Source: Psychrobacter sp. JCM 18901 (lineage in GTDB: Bacteria; Pseudomonadota; Gammaproteobacteria; Pseudomonadales; Moraxellaceae). Taken from it: a stretch of 64,000 nucleotides of DNA. The position numbers and the translations under genes were made by a program. The notes below the pieces were generated by a model that worked only from the letters and a program-made list of their open reading frames with translations, searched no databases and was not told the DNA's origin. This document shows, piece after piece, positions 1 to 11,587 of the stretch (its first letter is position 1; each line of letters starts with the position of its first letter). Location of the stretch: the NCBI RefSeq assembly GCF_000586435.1, contig NZ_BAWH01000004.1, positions 92,329 through 156,328 of the forward strand. Direction: 5' to 3'.

Positions 1-861
1 ATCAGTTTTGCCAATACGGCGACTACTGGCATGGTAGGCCAGTAACAATACGGCCATTGCCAATGTCAGTAATACGCTAGCTGCCGCGCCAAAGGGCCAA
101 TCACGCGCATCTAGAAATTGGTTTTTGATGATATTTCCGACCAATAAGTTACGAGAACCACCCAAGATATCAGCCACATAAAACATGCCCATTGCAGGCA
201 ATAGCACGAGTAGCACACCAGAAATAATACCAGGTGTTGTTAATGGCAATACCACATGCCAAAAGGTCTGTGTTTTAGTTGCACCCAAATCCTGCGAAGC
301 CAGTAGCATGTCATTACGCAAGTCGGTAAATACTGCATATAGTGGCAGTACCATAAAAGGGAACAGCAAGTAGGTTAGTCCTGCGATCACTGCGCCTTGG
401 GTATATAAAATATCGATAGGCGTATCAATCACACCGATGGCTAATAGCAATTTGTTAATCAAGCCATTGTTAGCAAATAGTAATTTGAGCGCATAAGTCC
501 GTACCAAAGAGTTTGTCCAAAATGGCAGGATCAATAGCAGCATAAGCAGCGGTTGCCATCGTACTTTTACCCTAGATACTAGCCATGCAAAAGGGTAGCC
601 AAGCAGCAGACAGATTACCGTTGTGATACCTGCCATCCATAATGAGTGGACAAATACCTCAAAATACAATGGGTCAATCATACGCACGTAACTGTCGATA
701 CTGACAGGTAAGCTAATAAACGCGCTGCTATCGCGGGTCAAAAAACTGACAGCGATGACCAAGATATTTGGCAACAGCGCAAAAATGAGCAGCCAACCCC
801 AAATTAGCCAAAGCGTGGCGGTACGAAATGGACTTTTACTGCCTAAGTGGTTGCGAGCCAT
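1..861 (-). CDS. potB: Spermidine/putrescine ABC transporter permease PotB (3' end cut by window edge)
   Basis: Inner-membrane permease subunit of a polyamine importer, working with the PotA ATPase and a second permease and binding protein that must lie outside the window. I read 287 codons without a stop, and the frame runs off the window start. The protein matches E. coli PotB closely from memory. Hydrophobic segments begin near residues 16-40, 71-95 and 103-120. The EAA loop that docks on the ATPase is around residues 188-208 (DLGATKTQTFWHVVLP). PotB is about 275-290 residues, so only a few C-terminal residues should be missing. The ATG at 861-859 overlaps the potA stop by one base (TGATG), implying translational coupling. 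Seen: frame and motif. Family knowledge: polyamine specificity. The exact substrate is inferred. Confidence 0.9.
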   Translation of the reverse strand, partial: MARNHLGSKSPFRTATLWLIWGWLLIFALLPNILVIAVSFLTRDSSAFISLPVSIDSYVRMIDPLYFEVFVHSLWMAGITTVICLLLGYPFAWLVSRVKVRWQPLLMLLLILPFWTNSLVRTYALKLLFANNGLINKLLLAIGVIDTPIDILYTQGAVIAGLTYLLFPFMVLPLYAVFTDLRNDMLLASQDLGATKTQTFWHVVLPLTTPGIISGVLLVLLPAMGMFYVADILGGSRNLLVGNIIKNQFLDARDWPFGAAASVLLTLAMAVLLLAYHASSRRIGKTD

Positions 862-2102
862 CAGCTACCATCCTTTTGTGCAGTCGTGTCTGGCACAGCT
901 TCAGAGTCTTCTGGCAATACCCATTCCCAACCATCTACCCATGAGACTTTGACTTCCTCGTTTAGTTTGTAATCAAAGCTTGGGTCATCTTCATCAAAGA
1001 ACTCAGAGGCCTTAATGATATGACCATTTGCCAGTTCGATAATCGAGTCTAAGGTACTGCCTTTATAGTTACTCTCGATGACACGGCCTAACAGTCCGCT
1101 ATGCTCGTTATCCTTTGGATCATATATTCGTAAGTCTTCGGGACGAAGTAGTAAATTAACAATATCGCCCACTTGCACGTCATTGGCAAAATTGGGACGA
1201 CGTAAGTTGCGTAAGGTGGTTGGCCCTGCTTGCGCCTGCGCTTCACAGACTTCGACTTCGATACGTCCGTTGGTCACTTTACCATCGCGATCTGGCTGGT
1301 CTGGATGGACACCTTTGACCTCAGCTCTAAACAAATTGGTCTCACCGATGAATTTTGCAGTAAACAAATTGGCAGGGGTTTCATAAATCTCGATAGGCGT
1401 ACCGATTTGCTGGAACGTACCGTCTTTCATTACGGCAATACGGTCTGACATCGAGAGCGCTTCTTCTTGATCATGGGTCACGAAGACAAAGGTAATGCCC
1501 AGCTCACGTTGCAGACGCTTTAGCTCAGATTGCATTTGCAGGCGCAGTTTATGATCGAGTGCGGATAACGGTTCATCAAGCAATAGCAGTTTAGGACGGT
1601 TAATCACCGCACGAGCAATCGCAACTCGCTGCTGCTGACCACCAGATAAATCTTGCGGCTTGCGGTTGGCCAAATGCTCTAGCTGTACCATCGCTAGCAT
1701 CTCGCTAACACGTCTTTGGATTTCATCTTTTGGGACTTTTTTTAGCTTTAGGCCATAAGCCACGTTCTGGGCAACGCTCATATGAGGAAACAACGCATAC
1801 TGCTGAAATACGGTATTGACCGGACGTTTATCAGCGGACAATCCCGCCATCTGTACGCCATCCAAATATATCGCTCCAGCGTTCGGCTGCTCAAAGCCTG
1901 CAATCAAGCGTAGTAATGTCGTCTTACCACAGCCTGATGGGCCAAGCAGCGTCAAAAACTCACCATGCTTGATATCAAGGTTGATGTCTTTTAGGACTTC
2001 GGTTTGATCATAGGTTTTTTTTAGACCAGTCAGTTGCAGCAGCACCTGATCATCATGAGGTGACGCAGAGGTGTTATGCGTATTTTGAGATAAATCGGTC
2101 AT
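861..2102 (-). CDS. potA: Spermidine/putrescine ABC transporter ATP-binding protein PotA
   Basis: ATPase that powers polyamine uptake, on the cytoplasmic face of the inner membrane. Walker A GPSGCGKT is at residues 54-61, the ABC signature LSGGQQQR at about 152-159, Walker B LLLLDEP at about 172-178, and the H-loop histidine at about 200. The C-terminal 130 residues fit the TOBE regulatory domain of this family. At 413 residues it is longer than E. coli PotA or PotG (about 378). The extra length is a polar N-terminal tail of about 20 residues and a longer C-terminus. It is first in a minus-strand operon with potB, which overlaps it by one base. The promoter should lie in 2103-2330. PotG-type putrescine specificity cannot be excluded. 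Confidence 0.93.
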   Translation of the reverse strand: MTDLSQNTHNTSASPHDDQVLLQLTGLKKTYDQTEVLKDINLDIKHGEFLTLLGPSGCGKTTLLRLIAGFEQPNAGAIYLDGVQMAGLSADKRPVNTVFQQYALFPHMSVAQNVAYGLKLKKVPKDEIQRRVSEMLAMVQLEHLANRKPQDLSGGQQQRVAIARAVINRPKLLLLDEPLSALDHKLRLQMQSELKRLQRELGITFVFVTHDQEEALSMSDRIAVMKDGTFQQIGTPIEIYETPANLFTAKFIGETNLFRAEVKGVHPDQPDRDGKVTNGRIEVEVCEAQAQAGPTTLRNLRRPNFANDVQVGDIVNLLLRPEDLRIYDPKDNEHSGLLGRVIESNYKGSTLDSIIELANGHIIKASEFFDEDDPSFDYKLNEEVKVSWVDGWEWVLPEDSEAVPDTTAQKDGS

Positions 2103-2504
2103 AATATCTGTTCCTGAGCGTCCAATAGCTATATGCAGCTGGCTGTCATTATAAGGATTGGCATGAGCGTAAGCATGTTCGGATTACTGTCTGAATGCTG
2201 CCTGAATGCTGCGTATTATAACAAACCCTTGGTATAAGTCAGTGCAAGTTCATTATAAGTTACGCGAGTAATACTGTCGTAGCAGCAATATATACAGCTA
2301 TATTTTTAAATGTGACTACATTCACCTAGCGATATTTAGACAAATTTTTTTTACCGTTTTTGGGTTTTTATTCCTATACAATCACGTTATGGCTGACAAA
2401 CATTATTAGCCTGATAGTTTGACGATAATTAGTCAGTCTGTGCTGGAATACATGTATGCAAAACAGCTTATAACTCTAATATTATTGATGATAAAGGATC
2501 TCTC
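2103..2504. other. Divergent intergenic region between potA and the carbonic anhydrase gene
   Basis: About 400 bases with no gene I can support. It must hold the promoters of potA (minus) and of the carbonic anhydrase gene (plus). A possible weak plus-strand promoter is TTTACC at 2350-2355 with TATACA at 2375-2380, but its 19-base spacer is long. A short direct repeat, CTGAATGCTGC twice in tandem, lies near 2190-2215. No known riboswitch pattern is visible. Confidence 0.4.
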
Positions 2505-3143
2505 ATGCCTACCGATATACGTCCAACCACAGGTCAAGAAGCACTTGAGCTTTTAAAAGCAGGTAATGCACGCTACGTTGATAGCCTCACCAGTACCGAT
2601 GAGTATATGCAGCGCCGTCCAGAGTTGGTCAAGGATCAAAATCCATTGGCCATTATTTTGGGTTGCTCGGATGCACGAGTACCCGTTGAGATTGTCTTTG
2701 ATCAGGGTTTGGGAGATTTGTTCGTTATACGAGTCGCAGGTAATGTGGTTGCACCATCGCAGATTGGTTCAATCGAGTTTGCAGCCGAAGCCTTTGGTAC
2801 GCAACTGGTGGTGGTACTTGGACACTCGAAATGCGGTGCTGTCACGGCTTGCGTTGAGACGTTGATTAACCCTGAGCAGAACTATTCACCTAACTTGCAA
2901 TCTATCGTTGATCGTATTCGCCCAAGCGTTTATAACTTACACGAATTGGCAACTGCCAATGGTCAAGACGTCGATGCAGACGAGCTGGTCGACCGCTCTA
3001 TCCGCGCCAACGTGCGCATGTCAGTCAGTCAGCTAAAGCATGGCTCACGTGCATTAGAGGACTTAACCAATAGTGGTCAGCTATTGGTAGTCGGCGCTGA
3101 ATATGATCTAGAGACCGGAAAGGTACGATTCTTAGACAGCTAA
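2505..3143 (+). CDS. can: Beta-class carbonic anhydrase
   Basis: Interconverts CO2 and bicarbonate in the cytoplasm, supplying bicarbonate for carboxylation reactions and helping pH balance. The zinc-site motifs of beta carbonic anhydrases are all present: CSDARV (Cys54, Asp56, Arg58) and HSKCGAV (His107, Cys110). The length of 212 residues is normal. The ATG at 2505 follows AAAGGAT at a workable distance. It stands alone, with potA divergent upstream and the glyoxalase gene downstream. A small dyad at 3153-3175 (ATATGAAC/GTTCATAT) follows the stop but has no T-tract. An alternative name is cynT, but no cyanate genes are adjacent. Confidence 0.94.
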   Translation: MPTDIRPTTGQEALELLKAGNARYVDSLTSTDEYMQRRPELVKDQNPLAIILGCSDARVPVEIVFDQGLGDLFVIRVAGNVVAPSQIGSIEFAAEAFGTQLVVVLGHSKCGAVTACVETLINPEQNYSPNLQSIVDRIRPSVYNLHELATANGQDVDADELVDRSIRANVRMSVSQLKHGSRALEDLTNSGQLLVVGAEYDLETGKVRFLDS

Positions 3144-3296
3144 TATATCTAAATATGAACATATTTTGTTCATATCCTTACAAAACCCTATCAATTATTT
3201 TGCCAATTTTTATTATGATGAGAGACAGCAGTGAATCATGACAGTCGTGATTCGCTTATTTATAACACTCTTTTTTTGAATTATATTAGGATAATT

Positions 3297-3861
3297 ATGT
3301 CTACTTCATCTAACAACAATAACGACGCAATAGACCAGCCTGCTAGCAGCGTTAATACGGATGGTGTTCAGCCAATTTCATCACAGACGACCGGTTTTAC
3401 TTTTAACCACACCATGCTACGTGTCAAAGATCCTGTTAAATCACTAGAGTTTTACACTGGTGTCTTGGGTATGACTTTGCTTGCCGTTAAGAAGTTCCCT
3501 GACATGGGATTCGATTTATATTTCTTGGCTAAATTGACCGAAAGCGAGCGCGAAAACTTGCAACTGGCGATGATCTAGAAATTTTTGCTTTCCGCCAGCG
3601 TGGCATCTTGGAGTTGACGCACAACTACGGCACCGAGACAAAAGCTGACTTTAGCTATCATGATGGCAATCAAGATCCACAAGGTTTTGGTCATATTTGT
3701 TTTAGCGTTCCAAGCTTGGATGAAGCGGTTGCTTGGTTTGATAAAAATGACGTCGAATTCAAAAAAAACGTCCAGAAGATGGCAGTATGAAAAACATTGC
3801 CTTTATCAAAGATGTGGACGGTTACTGGATCGAAATTGTTCAGGCCGATTTGATGGGCTAA
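3297..3861 (+). CDS. gloA: Lactoylglutathione lyase (glyoxalase I), frameshifted twice in this sequence
   Basis: Converts the methylglyoxal-glutathione hemithioacetal to S-lactoylglutathione, a cytoplasmic detoxification step. The N-terminal part carries the typical [16 protein letters not shown] start of the long (about 185 residue) GloA type. Metal-site regions [17 protein letters not shown] and DGYWIEIVQ follow in other frames. Joining them needs one base added near 3552 (CC read as C) and a change in the A8 run at 3751-3758 (six or nine expected), giving about 188 residues. The ATG at 3297 follows TTAGGA; an upstream in-frame ATG at 3231 lacks a ribosome site. Metal ligands look present. 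I judge the breaks to be sequence errors, because the remaining codons are fully conserved. Confidence 0.88.
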
Positions 3862-3933
3862 TTGTCAGAACGACAGCACCTATTAAGATAAGTGCGTTAA
3901 TAGAAATAAATAGAATAAAGGAGTATCACCCAG

Positions 3934-4908
3934 ATGCCTACCTCTGAGGCAGACACGACACTGAGTGCTGAGACAGCTGCGCAGTCTACGACGACAGATG
4001 GGTTGACCTATCAAAGCATTCTTGGTTCGGCAAATGAGATATGGGTTGGCTTTGTTGAGCGCATCCCATATTTTGTCGCATCAATTATCGTTATCCTGAT
4101 TTTTTGGTTTTTATCGATTGTCTTCAAGAAAATCGTTCACAAATTATTAGGTAGCCGTAGTCGGCATCAGAACTTAGTCAAAGTGTTTCAGCGGGTAGGC
4201 GGGGCACTCATTTTCTTTATTGGTTTTATGATAGCGATGGTTATTGCAGTGCCAGGGTTCACCCCTGCTAAGCTGATTGGCGCGCTCGGTATCGGTTCTG
4301 TGGCTATCGGTTTTGCTTTTAAGGATATCTTTCAAAACTTGCTTTCTGGTATCTTGCTCCTGATTTCAGAGCCGTTTCGTATCGGTGATCAGATCGTTTC
4401 AGGTGACTATGAAGGAACGGTAGAAGATATCAAAATCCGTGCAACCACCATCAGAACTTATGATGGCAGGCAAGTAGTGATTCCAAACTCAGATCTTTAT
4501 ACTTCGGCGTTGACCGTCAATACCGCTTATAAGCAGCGCCGTCTGCAAGTCGCAGTTGGTATCGGTTATGAAGATGATATCGAAGCGGCCAAAGCTGAGA
4601 TTATCAAGGCGTTAAATAAGATAGAGAGCGTCTCGAAGAAAGCAACGCCAAGCGTGATTGCTACTGGTTTTGGTGGTTCGTCCATTGATCTCATGGTACG
4701 TTGGTTCATCGAAGATGGTACGCAAGCCAATAAGGTTGCCTCGATTCATCAAGTAATTGTAGGTATCAAAAACTCGTTGGATGCAGCGGGCGTAAACATT
4801 CCCTTCCCAATACGTACGATTGATTTGAGTGATCCTTCAGTAAGTGCAATCGTTAATAAAATAAACGAGCAGCAAGATGTTATGGATGTGAATAAAACAG
4901 TAACATAA
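3934..4908 (+). CDS. Small-conductance mechanosensitive channel, MscS family
   Basis: Inner-membrane channel expected to release solutes on hypo-osmotic shock. Of its 324 residues, hydrophobic segments lie at about 44-66, 86-106 and 113-143. The third has the glycine/alanine-rich pore-helix pattern of MscS (GSVAIGFAFKDIFQNLLSG). The beta-domain motif PNSDLY is at about 184-189. It is slightly longer than E. coli MscS (286), with a polar N-terminal tail. GGAG lies 9 bases before the ATG at 3934. It is the last gene before a strong bidirectional terminator. Whether it gates mechanically like MscS or is one of the many paralogs cannot be decided from sequence. Confidence 0.9.
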   Translation: MPTSEADTTLSAETAAQSTTTDGLTYQSILGSANEIWVGFVERIPYFVASIIVILIFWFLSIVFKKIVHKLLGSRSRHQNLVKVFQRVGGALIFFIGFMIAMVIAVPGFTPAKLIGALGIGSVAIGFAFKDIFQNLLSGILLLISEPFRIGDQIVSGDYEGTVEDIKIRATTIRTYDGRQVVIPNSDLYTSALTVNTAYKQRRLQVAVGIGYEDDIEAAKAEIIKALNKIESVSKKATPSVIATGFGGSSIDLMVRWFIEDGTQANKVASIHQVIVGIKNSLDAAGVNIPFPIRTIDLSDPSVSAIVNKINEQQDVMDVNKTVT

Positions 4909-4975
4909 AGCGTGCTCGGTGAAATATTTAATTAGTGTTAAAAATGTGATATCTAATAATACTTAGAAAACTAAA

Positions 4976-5010
4976 AAAACCGCCACATCAATTGATATGG
5001 CGGTTTTTTT
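4976..5010. terminator. Bidirectional rho-independent terminator between the MscS-type gene and the cytochrome gene
   Basis: Inverted repeat ACCGCCA...TGGCGGT around a short AT centre, flanked by A-runs on the left and T7 on the right. It serves the convergent genes on both strands. Confidence 0.9.
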
Positions 5011-5039
5011 ACGTGTCGACTTGCTATAAATATAAAGGC

Positions 5040-5516
5040 TTATTCGTCTTTTGCTCTAAAGTCGGTATGGCATGATTTACAGCTTGCACCAACTTGTCCA
5101 AAGGCAGGCTTAACATCGTCCATGCTAGTGGCATTTTGGGCGGCGGCGTTTAGCTCAGCAGTAACTTTTTGAAAGTTTTCAGCTTCAGCACTGAAGCCAT
5201 CAGCATTAGACCAAACCGCTTCGGTAGCATTACCTACCGCTTCTGGGTCTTCAAAATGACTCCAAGGCTTGGCGGCATCTTCTGCCAAAAACGCCGCTTG
5301 CTCTTTAAATACATCGGCATCAAATGTGTCAGGTGCTTTTGCCATATCACCCATGACGCCCATTGCATCGCCCCAGTTTTTCATGGTGTCTTGACGCGCT
5401 TGCACGTCAGGGTTAGATCCTGTTGAAGTGCTACAGGCCGTTAGACCCAGTGCAGCCGCCATCAAAGTAACGCTAAACAGAGATTTGAAAGATTTGTTGG
5501 TATGAACCTGTGCCAT
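5040..5516 (-). CDS. Cytochrome c'/c-556 type lipoprotein
   Basis: Small class II c-type cytochrome, probably anchored to a membrane in the periplasm. The signal peptide ends in the lipobox LTAC (Cys28). The single haem-binding CKSCH motif lies at the extreme C-terminus (residues 146-150), as in the four-helix cytochrome c'/c-556 fold. A Met in the N-terminal helix (DTMKNW, about 45) is a candidate sixth ligand, favouring the low-spin c-556 type. Length is 158. AAAGGAG sits 8 bases before the ATG. It is monocistronic, ending at the shared terminator 4976-5010. The redox partner is unknown; some family members handle nitric oxide or donate electrons. The family call is firm, the physiological role is not. 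Confidence 0.88.
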   Translation of the reverse strand: MAQVHTNKSFKSLFSVTLMAAALGLTACSTSTGSNPDVQARQDTMKNWGDAMGVMGDMAKAPDTFDADVFKEQAAFLAEDAAKPWSHFEDPEAVGNATEAVWSNADGFSAEAENFQKVTAELNAAAQNATSMDDVKPAFGQVGASCKSCHTDFRAKDE

Positions 5517-5893
5517 ATGACTTACTCCTTTAAACTTGGCTAATAGTAAGCGCGATTAAAAACGCTCGCTTTGACTTAAAATATAGTTATACAAAATACT
5601 GCCTAAAATTCTTCTGAGCACAGTTGCTAATAAAGAACGTCTTCTATTGTAACGGTTATCTGGGCGATGGGAATTATATAGTTGTTATATCCTCGTAATA
5701 TTTTAGATAAGCATAACTTAACTTGGTTATGGTTGGTTGCAGTGATTACATGGTAGTTAAACAACATATTTCTGTATGATAACAACGTAAAAGTGGCTCG
5801 TTTGGATAGTACTGACAATAAAAAAAGGCCAGCGATAGTAGCTGACCTTTTTAATATTTTCCAAAAATATGAGTATTTCAATATTTACGAAAA
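5517..5893. other. Intergenic region between the cytochrome gene and hemF
   Basis: AT-rich stretch holding the cytochrome gene promoter (minus strand) near 5540-5640 and the hemF terminator at 5821-5853. An 84-codon minus-strand reading frame (5627-5881) runs through the terminator and has no recognisable features, so I do not call it a gene. Confidence 0.6.
5821..5853 (-). terminator. Rho-independent terminator of the ribA-hemF operon
   Basis: On the minus strand: AAAAGGTCAGC, a short loop, then GCTGGCCTTTTTT. The stem is about 11 bp with one mismatch and a T6 tail, some 40 bases past the hemF stop. Confidence 0.8.
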
Positions 5894-7640
<1,747 letters not shown>

Positions 7641-8273
7641 TGCTGTCCTACATAAGCCTAAAGTCGTGGCGGTGAAAAGTATGTTATTGCTGTTCGAGAT
7701 GAGCGCTGTTAGAGCCGGTTACTGTTCGAGATAACTACTGTTTTCGAAATAACTATTAGTTGAGATGAGCATATCATCTAAACTTTACTGCTAAGATTAA
7801 GATGATACCAGTATAACCTGTTCATAAAGACAGCGTACTCATTGTATTTTTTTATAAAAACACACAAAGTTCACAGACGACGCACGATGATTAAAGCGAC
7901 AATTAAAAAAAATGCTATTATGCCATACTATTTTGACGGATACAGTGACAAGTCTTTACCCTTACATTACTATGTCGTTACTAACATCCGCTATTGATGC
8001 AAAATAATAGGGCATAATGTCACCCTTCAGTAGTGAATAGTATAAAAGCATCAATATTTTGATATCAAAACGTTGGTATTGACGCGCAGTCTATTGTGCT
8101 AGCGTGTCTACTGTCGTAAGTAGCGCAGCTATACAAATAAGAAAGTTGCATGAATAATTATATGGTCGATTACATCAATAATGATGTAGGTATTATTGAC
8201 GTCTTTTGATTATAGTCACCGCTATATTTTAAAGACACGTCTTGTCAGCAGATTGGTAGGTATCGTACGGTTT
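7641..8273. other. Divergent intergenic region ribA/dxs
   Basis: About 630 bases without a gene I can support. It includes three related copies of a short motif (see the repeat at 7688-7755) and presumably the divergent promoters of ribA and dxs. The dxs frame stays open upstream to a TTG at 8196, but nothing in that extension looks conserved. Confidence 0.5.
7688..7755. repeat. Short imperfect direct repeats upstream of ribA
   Basis: Three related units: TGCTGTTCGAGATGAG (7688-7703), TACTGTTCGAGATAACTA (7720-7737) and TACTGTTTTCGAAATAACTA (7736-7755). They lie 50-115 bases upstream of the ribA start. They could be operator sites or a small slippage expansion; the sequence alone does not decide. 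Confidence 0.45.
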
Positions 8274-10346
8274 ATGCAGCAGTCACCTCATTCTCCAAAG
8301 TCTCAGTCCCTATCTACATCAGTGCTGGATTCTGCTGCTCAGCTATCGAGCTTACAGCAGACCTATACTGTGATTCCACGTGTGCGCCCTCATACGCCAT
8401 TGCTTGATGCAATTGATATACCCACTGACCTCAGCACGCTTTCGGCTGCCAAGCTTATTACGCTGGCTGATGAATTGCGCCTTTTTCTATTGTATTCAGC
8501 TGGTCAAAGCGGTGGGCATTTTGGTGCCAATTTGGGCGTGGTTGAGCTGACCATCGTATTGCATTATTTGTTAGAGACGCCGCAAGACCAAATCGTCTGG
8601 GACGTGGGTCATCAAGCTTATGCTCATAAAGTACTGACAGGTCGCCGTGAGCAGCTAGGTACTATCAGGTCTAAAGATGGTCTGACAGCATTTCCTGAGC
8701 GCGCAGAATCTGTCTACGATACATTTGGCGTTGGGCATTCATCGACCTCTATTTCAGCTGGTCTGGGTATGAGTCTCGCCCTGCGTTATCAAGGCCGCGA
8801 GCAAACGGTTGCTTGCATCATCGGCGATGGTGCAATGACAGGCGGCATGGCATTTGAAGCATGAATGACGCAGTACAGCAAGATGCTGATTTGCTGGTCA
8901 TCCTAAACGATAATGATATGTCGATATCTTGCTCTATTGGCGGGTTTTCACGACATCTAGCGATGCTTTGGGAATCAGGTTATCAAGTGGATATCTCTGA
9001 GTCAGGTGAGCCAGTACTCTGTCATCGTCCTGATATGCAAGCGTTCGATCGCCGCAAACGTCATAAAGAGATGCGCGATGTTCCGCAGCTAGAAGACAAC
9101 TTATTCAAAGCGATTGGTTTTACCTATTTTGGTCCATTTGATGGGCATAATATCCCTGAGCTACTGCGCGTATTGTCACTGGCGAAGCAAGTAAAAGGCC
9201 CAGTATTGGTACATATCTATACCACTAAGGGTAAAGGGTTTGCACCAGCAGAATTAGATCCAGTGGGCTATCATGCAATCAGTAAATTGCCAGTCGAAAA
9301 TCATGATGACCATGAAGCGTCTAAAGCTGACTCTATAGAGCAGCTAAAAAAACAACCAAGTACAAAGCCAGCGTTAAAATATTCGCAAGTGTTTGGCCAG
9401 TTCTTATGTGATAAAGCGGCCGAAGACGATAAGCTGCTAGCTGTCACCCCTGCCATGGAAGAAGGTTCAGGGATGACAGACTTTGCTCGTCATTTTCCAG
9501 AGCGCTTTTTTTGATGTGGCTATTGCTGAGCAACACGCTGTCACGCTAGCGGCTGGGATGGCAACTCAAGGCGTCAAACCTATTGTCGCGATTTATTCAA
9601 CGTTCTTGCAGCGTGGATATGATCAGCTGATTCATGACGTGGCCTTACAGAATCTCGATGTGATGTTTGCCATAGATCGAGCGGGCCTAGTCGGTGAAGA
9701 TGGTGCCACGCATGCTGGCGTGTTTGATTTGGGATTTTTACGTTGTGTGCCTAATATGGTGATTGCAGCGCCAAAAGATGAGAACGAATGCTACCATTTG
9801 CTCAATACTTGCTATGAATATCCAGGCTGTACGGCGGTACGTTATCCGCGTGGTACAGGCACAGGTGCTGATATTGAGCAGCCAGCCCAAACTTATGAAA
9901 TTGGTGAAGCGGTTGTCGAGTCAGTATTAGGTAAAGCTGATGCACCTTACAAATTGGCACTATTGGCCTTTGGCACGATGGTAGCAACTGCTCAGCAAGC
10001 AGCAAAAAGCTTAATAAATAACGATACAGCGTTAGATTGCCAGATACAGGTGGTCAATATGCGCTGGGTAAAACCGCTAGACACAGCAATGCTTGAGACG
10101 TTATTAGCGCAAGGGGTCACTCATATAGCAACCCTAGAAGAGCACATGATTATGGGCGGTGCAGGTAGCGCAGTGAATGAATATTTACTCAATGAGTCGG
10201 CAGCCTTTAAGCAAAGTCGTCCAGCTATTGCTAACATCGGTATTCCTGATCGTTTTATCGCTCATGGCTCCCAAGCAGAACAATTGGCAGACTGTGGTTT
10301 AGATGTCGCAGGCGTAATTAAACAGCTTAAAATGCTTTTATCGTAA
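8274..10346 (+). CDS. dxs: 1-deoxy-D-xylulose-5-phosphate synthase, frameshifted twice in this sequence
   Basis: Thiamine-diphosphate enzyme condensing pyruvate and glyceraldehyde 3-phosphate, the entry to the MEP isoprenoid pathway. It also supplies the thiazole precursor used with ThiG. Seen: [17 protein letters not shown], the ThDP motif GDGAMTGG starting near residue 184, [20 protein letters not shown] and [15 protein letters not shown]. Two breaks interrupt it: near 8861, where one A is lost before ATGAATGAC, and at 9506-9512, where T7 replaces the six required. Corrected length is about 690. I chose ATG 8274 because MQQSPHSP resembles the Psychrobacter Dxs N-terminus. Being essential for isoprenoids, the gene is surely intact in the organism. 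Confidence 0.93.
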
Positions 10347-10428
10347 GCGTTACAATATTATTTTAAAAAATTAATGCGCTAAAAAGGCATGAATTAAAAC
10401 TGATATAAGCTCTTTAAACAGAGCAAAC

Positions 10429-10458
10429 GCCTGCTAGCCGCAGGTGCTAACTTTTTTT
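10429..10458 (+). terminator. Probable dxs terminator
   Basis: CGCCTGC-tagcc-GCAGGTG hairpin followed a few bases on by an eight-T run. One G-U pair is in the stem. Confidence 0.65.
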
Positions 10459-10542
10459 TACAACTTGCGCAGTTTAGATGCTCGCCAAAGTACTGGCTTG
10501 GTCAGCGTGACGGTTTTTTTCGTTTTTATCGAACAATTTTAG

Positions 10543-10586
10543 TATAATGCGGGTGTCTTTTATAAGTTTTCGTTTATAAAAGACAC
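10543..10586 (+). promoter_or_regulatory. suhB promoter -10 element followed by a 13-bp leader hairpin
   Basis: TATAAT at 10543-10548 has only a poor -35 match upstream. Directly after it comes a perfect inverted repeat, GTGTCTTTTATAA (10553-10565) and TTATAAAAGACAC (10574-10586), with an 8-base loop, then CGTTTTT. In RNA this would form at or just after the transcription start and resembles a weak terminator or a 5' stabiliser. Alternatively it is an operator for a dimeric repressor. The geometry is seen; the function is inferred. Confidence 0.55.
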
Positions 10587-10693
10587 GTTTTTAATCGCAT
10601 AGATGTGGTGTGATGCGGCGGCTGTTTGGCATGTTGTGGGCACAAAGTTAGTCTTATTTTTTTATATTCATTCATCAAGCAAATAGGTTATTT

Positions 10694-11521
10694 ATGGAAC
10701 CCATGGTCGTCATCGCAGCGCGTACTGCTGAAAAAGTTGGTAAAGAGATTTTATATGCGCATCAAAACCGCCACAAAATCGAGTTAGATATTGAGTCTAA
10801 AGGACTTGATGGTTTGGTTACCCGCATTGATCGCTTTAGCGAAGAGCTCACGATTGAGACGCTAAAAGCCAGCTATCCTAATCATTCATTTTTGGGTGAA
10901 GAGTTCGGTATGCAAGAAGGCCGCGGCGAAGATGCTGACTGGTGCTGGATTATCGATCCACTAGATGGCACTAAGAACTTTGTCCACGGTGTACCTCAGT
11001 TCTGCGTATCTATCGCTGTACAGCATAAAGGTGTTACTCAGCACGGTGTGGTCTATGATCCAGTACGTGATGAGATGTTCTCAGCGAGCCGCGGTAAAGG
11101 CGCGCGTTTGAACAATCGCCGTATGCAAGTGAGCGAGCGCAAAACCATTGATGGCGGTTTCTTTACGACCGGTCATCCGCTTGAGCGTAAGCGCAATGGC
11201 GAAGTTATCTCTTATGCTAAACAGCACTTTGAGAGCTTACAGAAGATATCTGAGGCAGGTGGTCAGGTACGTCGTATGGGTTCAGCTGCGCTTGATTTAT
11301 GCTATGTTGCTGCTGGTCGTTTTGACGGTTATTTTGAGATGTCTATCAAGCCTTGGGACATCGCAGCGGGCGAGCTTATCGTAACTGAAGCACGCGGTGT
11401 GGTGGTTGATCATACTGGCGCGCACAACTCTATGACATCAGGCTCTATCTTCGCTTGTAATGTGAAATTGCTTAAGCCATTGATGCAAACAGTTGTTCCA
11501 ATCTGGGGTGACGCAATCTAA
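10694..11521 (+). CDS. suhB: Inositol-1-monophosphatase family protein SuhB
   Basis: Metal-dependent phosphatase of the IMPase family. In enterobacteria SuhB also joins the rRNA transcription antitermination complex. Seen: metal-site residues in FLGEE (Glu69-Glu70), IIDPLDGT (Asp88, Asp91) and the C-terminal WDIAAGELIV. Length is 275 against about 267 in E. coli, and the frame is intact. The start at 10694 follows a modest AGGT. It is transcribed alone, with a strong terminator just downstream. The leader carries a long inverted repeat, of interest because E. coli suhB is reported to be autoregulated. Whether it acts mainly as phosphatase or antitermination factor here is unknown. Confidence 0.92.
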   Translation: MEPMVVIAARTAEKVGKEILYAHQNRHKIELDIESKGLDGLVTRIDRFSEELTIETLKASYPNHSFLGEEFGMQEGRGEDADWCWIIDPLDGTKNFVHGVPQFCVSIAVQHKGVTQHGVVYDPVRDEMFSASRGKGARLNNRRMQVSERKTIDGGFFTTGHPLERKRNGEVISYAKQHFESLQKISEAGGQVRRMGSAALDLCYVAAGRFDGYFEMSIKPWDIAAGELIVTEARGVVVDHTGAHNSMTSGSIFACNVKLLKPLMQTVVPIWGDAI

Positions 11522-11587
11522 ACGTTAACCTTAATGGTATTAACGTTTAGCGCCTAGATATAGTTAATATTTAGATTGAGTATAAAT

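Larger units (their letters stand above)
10347..10693. other. Intergenic region dxs/suhB with terminator, promoter and long hairpin
   Basis: Contains the dxs terminator (10429-10458), a clear -10 element at 10543-10548 and a 13-bp inverted repeat at 10553-10586, then about 100 bases of AT-rich leader before suhB. No further gene is visible. Confidence 0.6.

Noticed and set aside
3153..3175. Terminator after the carbonic anhydrase gene
   Set aside because: The 8-bp dyad is AT-rich and has no T-tract, so I leave it as a possible minor structure only.
5627..5881. 84-codon minus-strand reading frame downstream of hemF
   Set aside because: It runs through the hemF terminator, has no ribosome site and no conserved features.
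8196..8273. TTG-initiated N-terminal extension of dxs
   Set aside because: The extension is not conserved as I recall the family, and ATG 8274 matches the expected Psychrobacter N-terminus.
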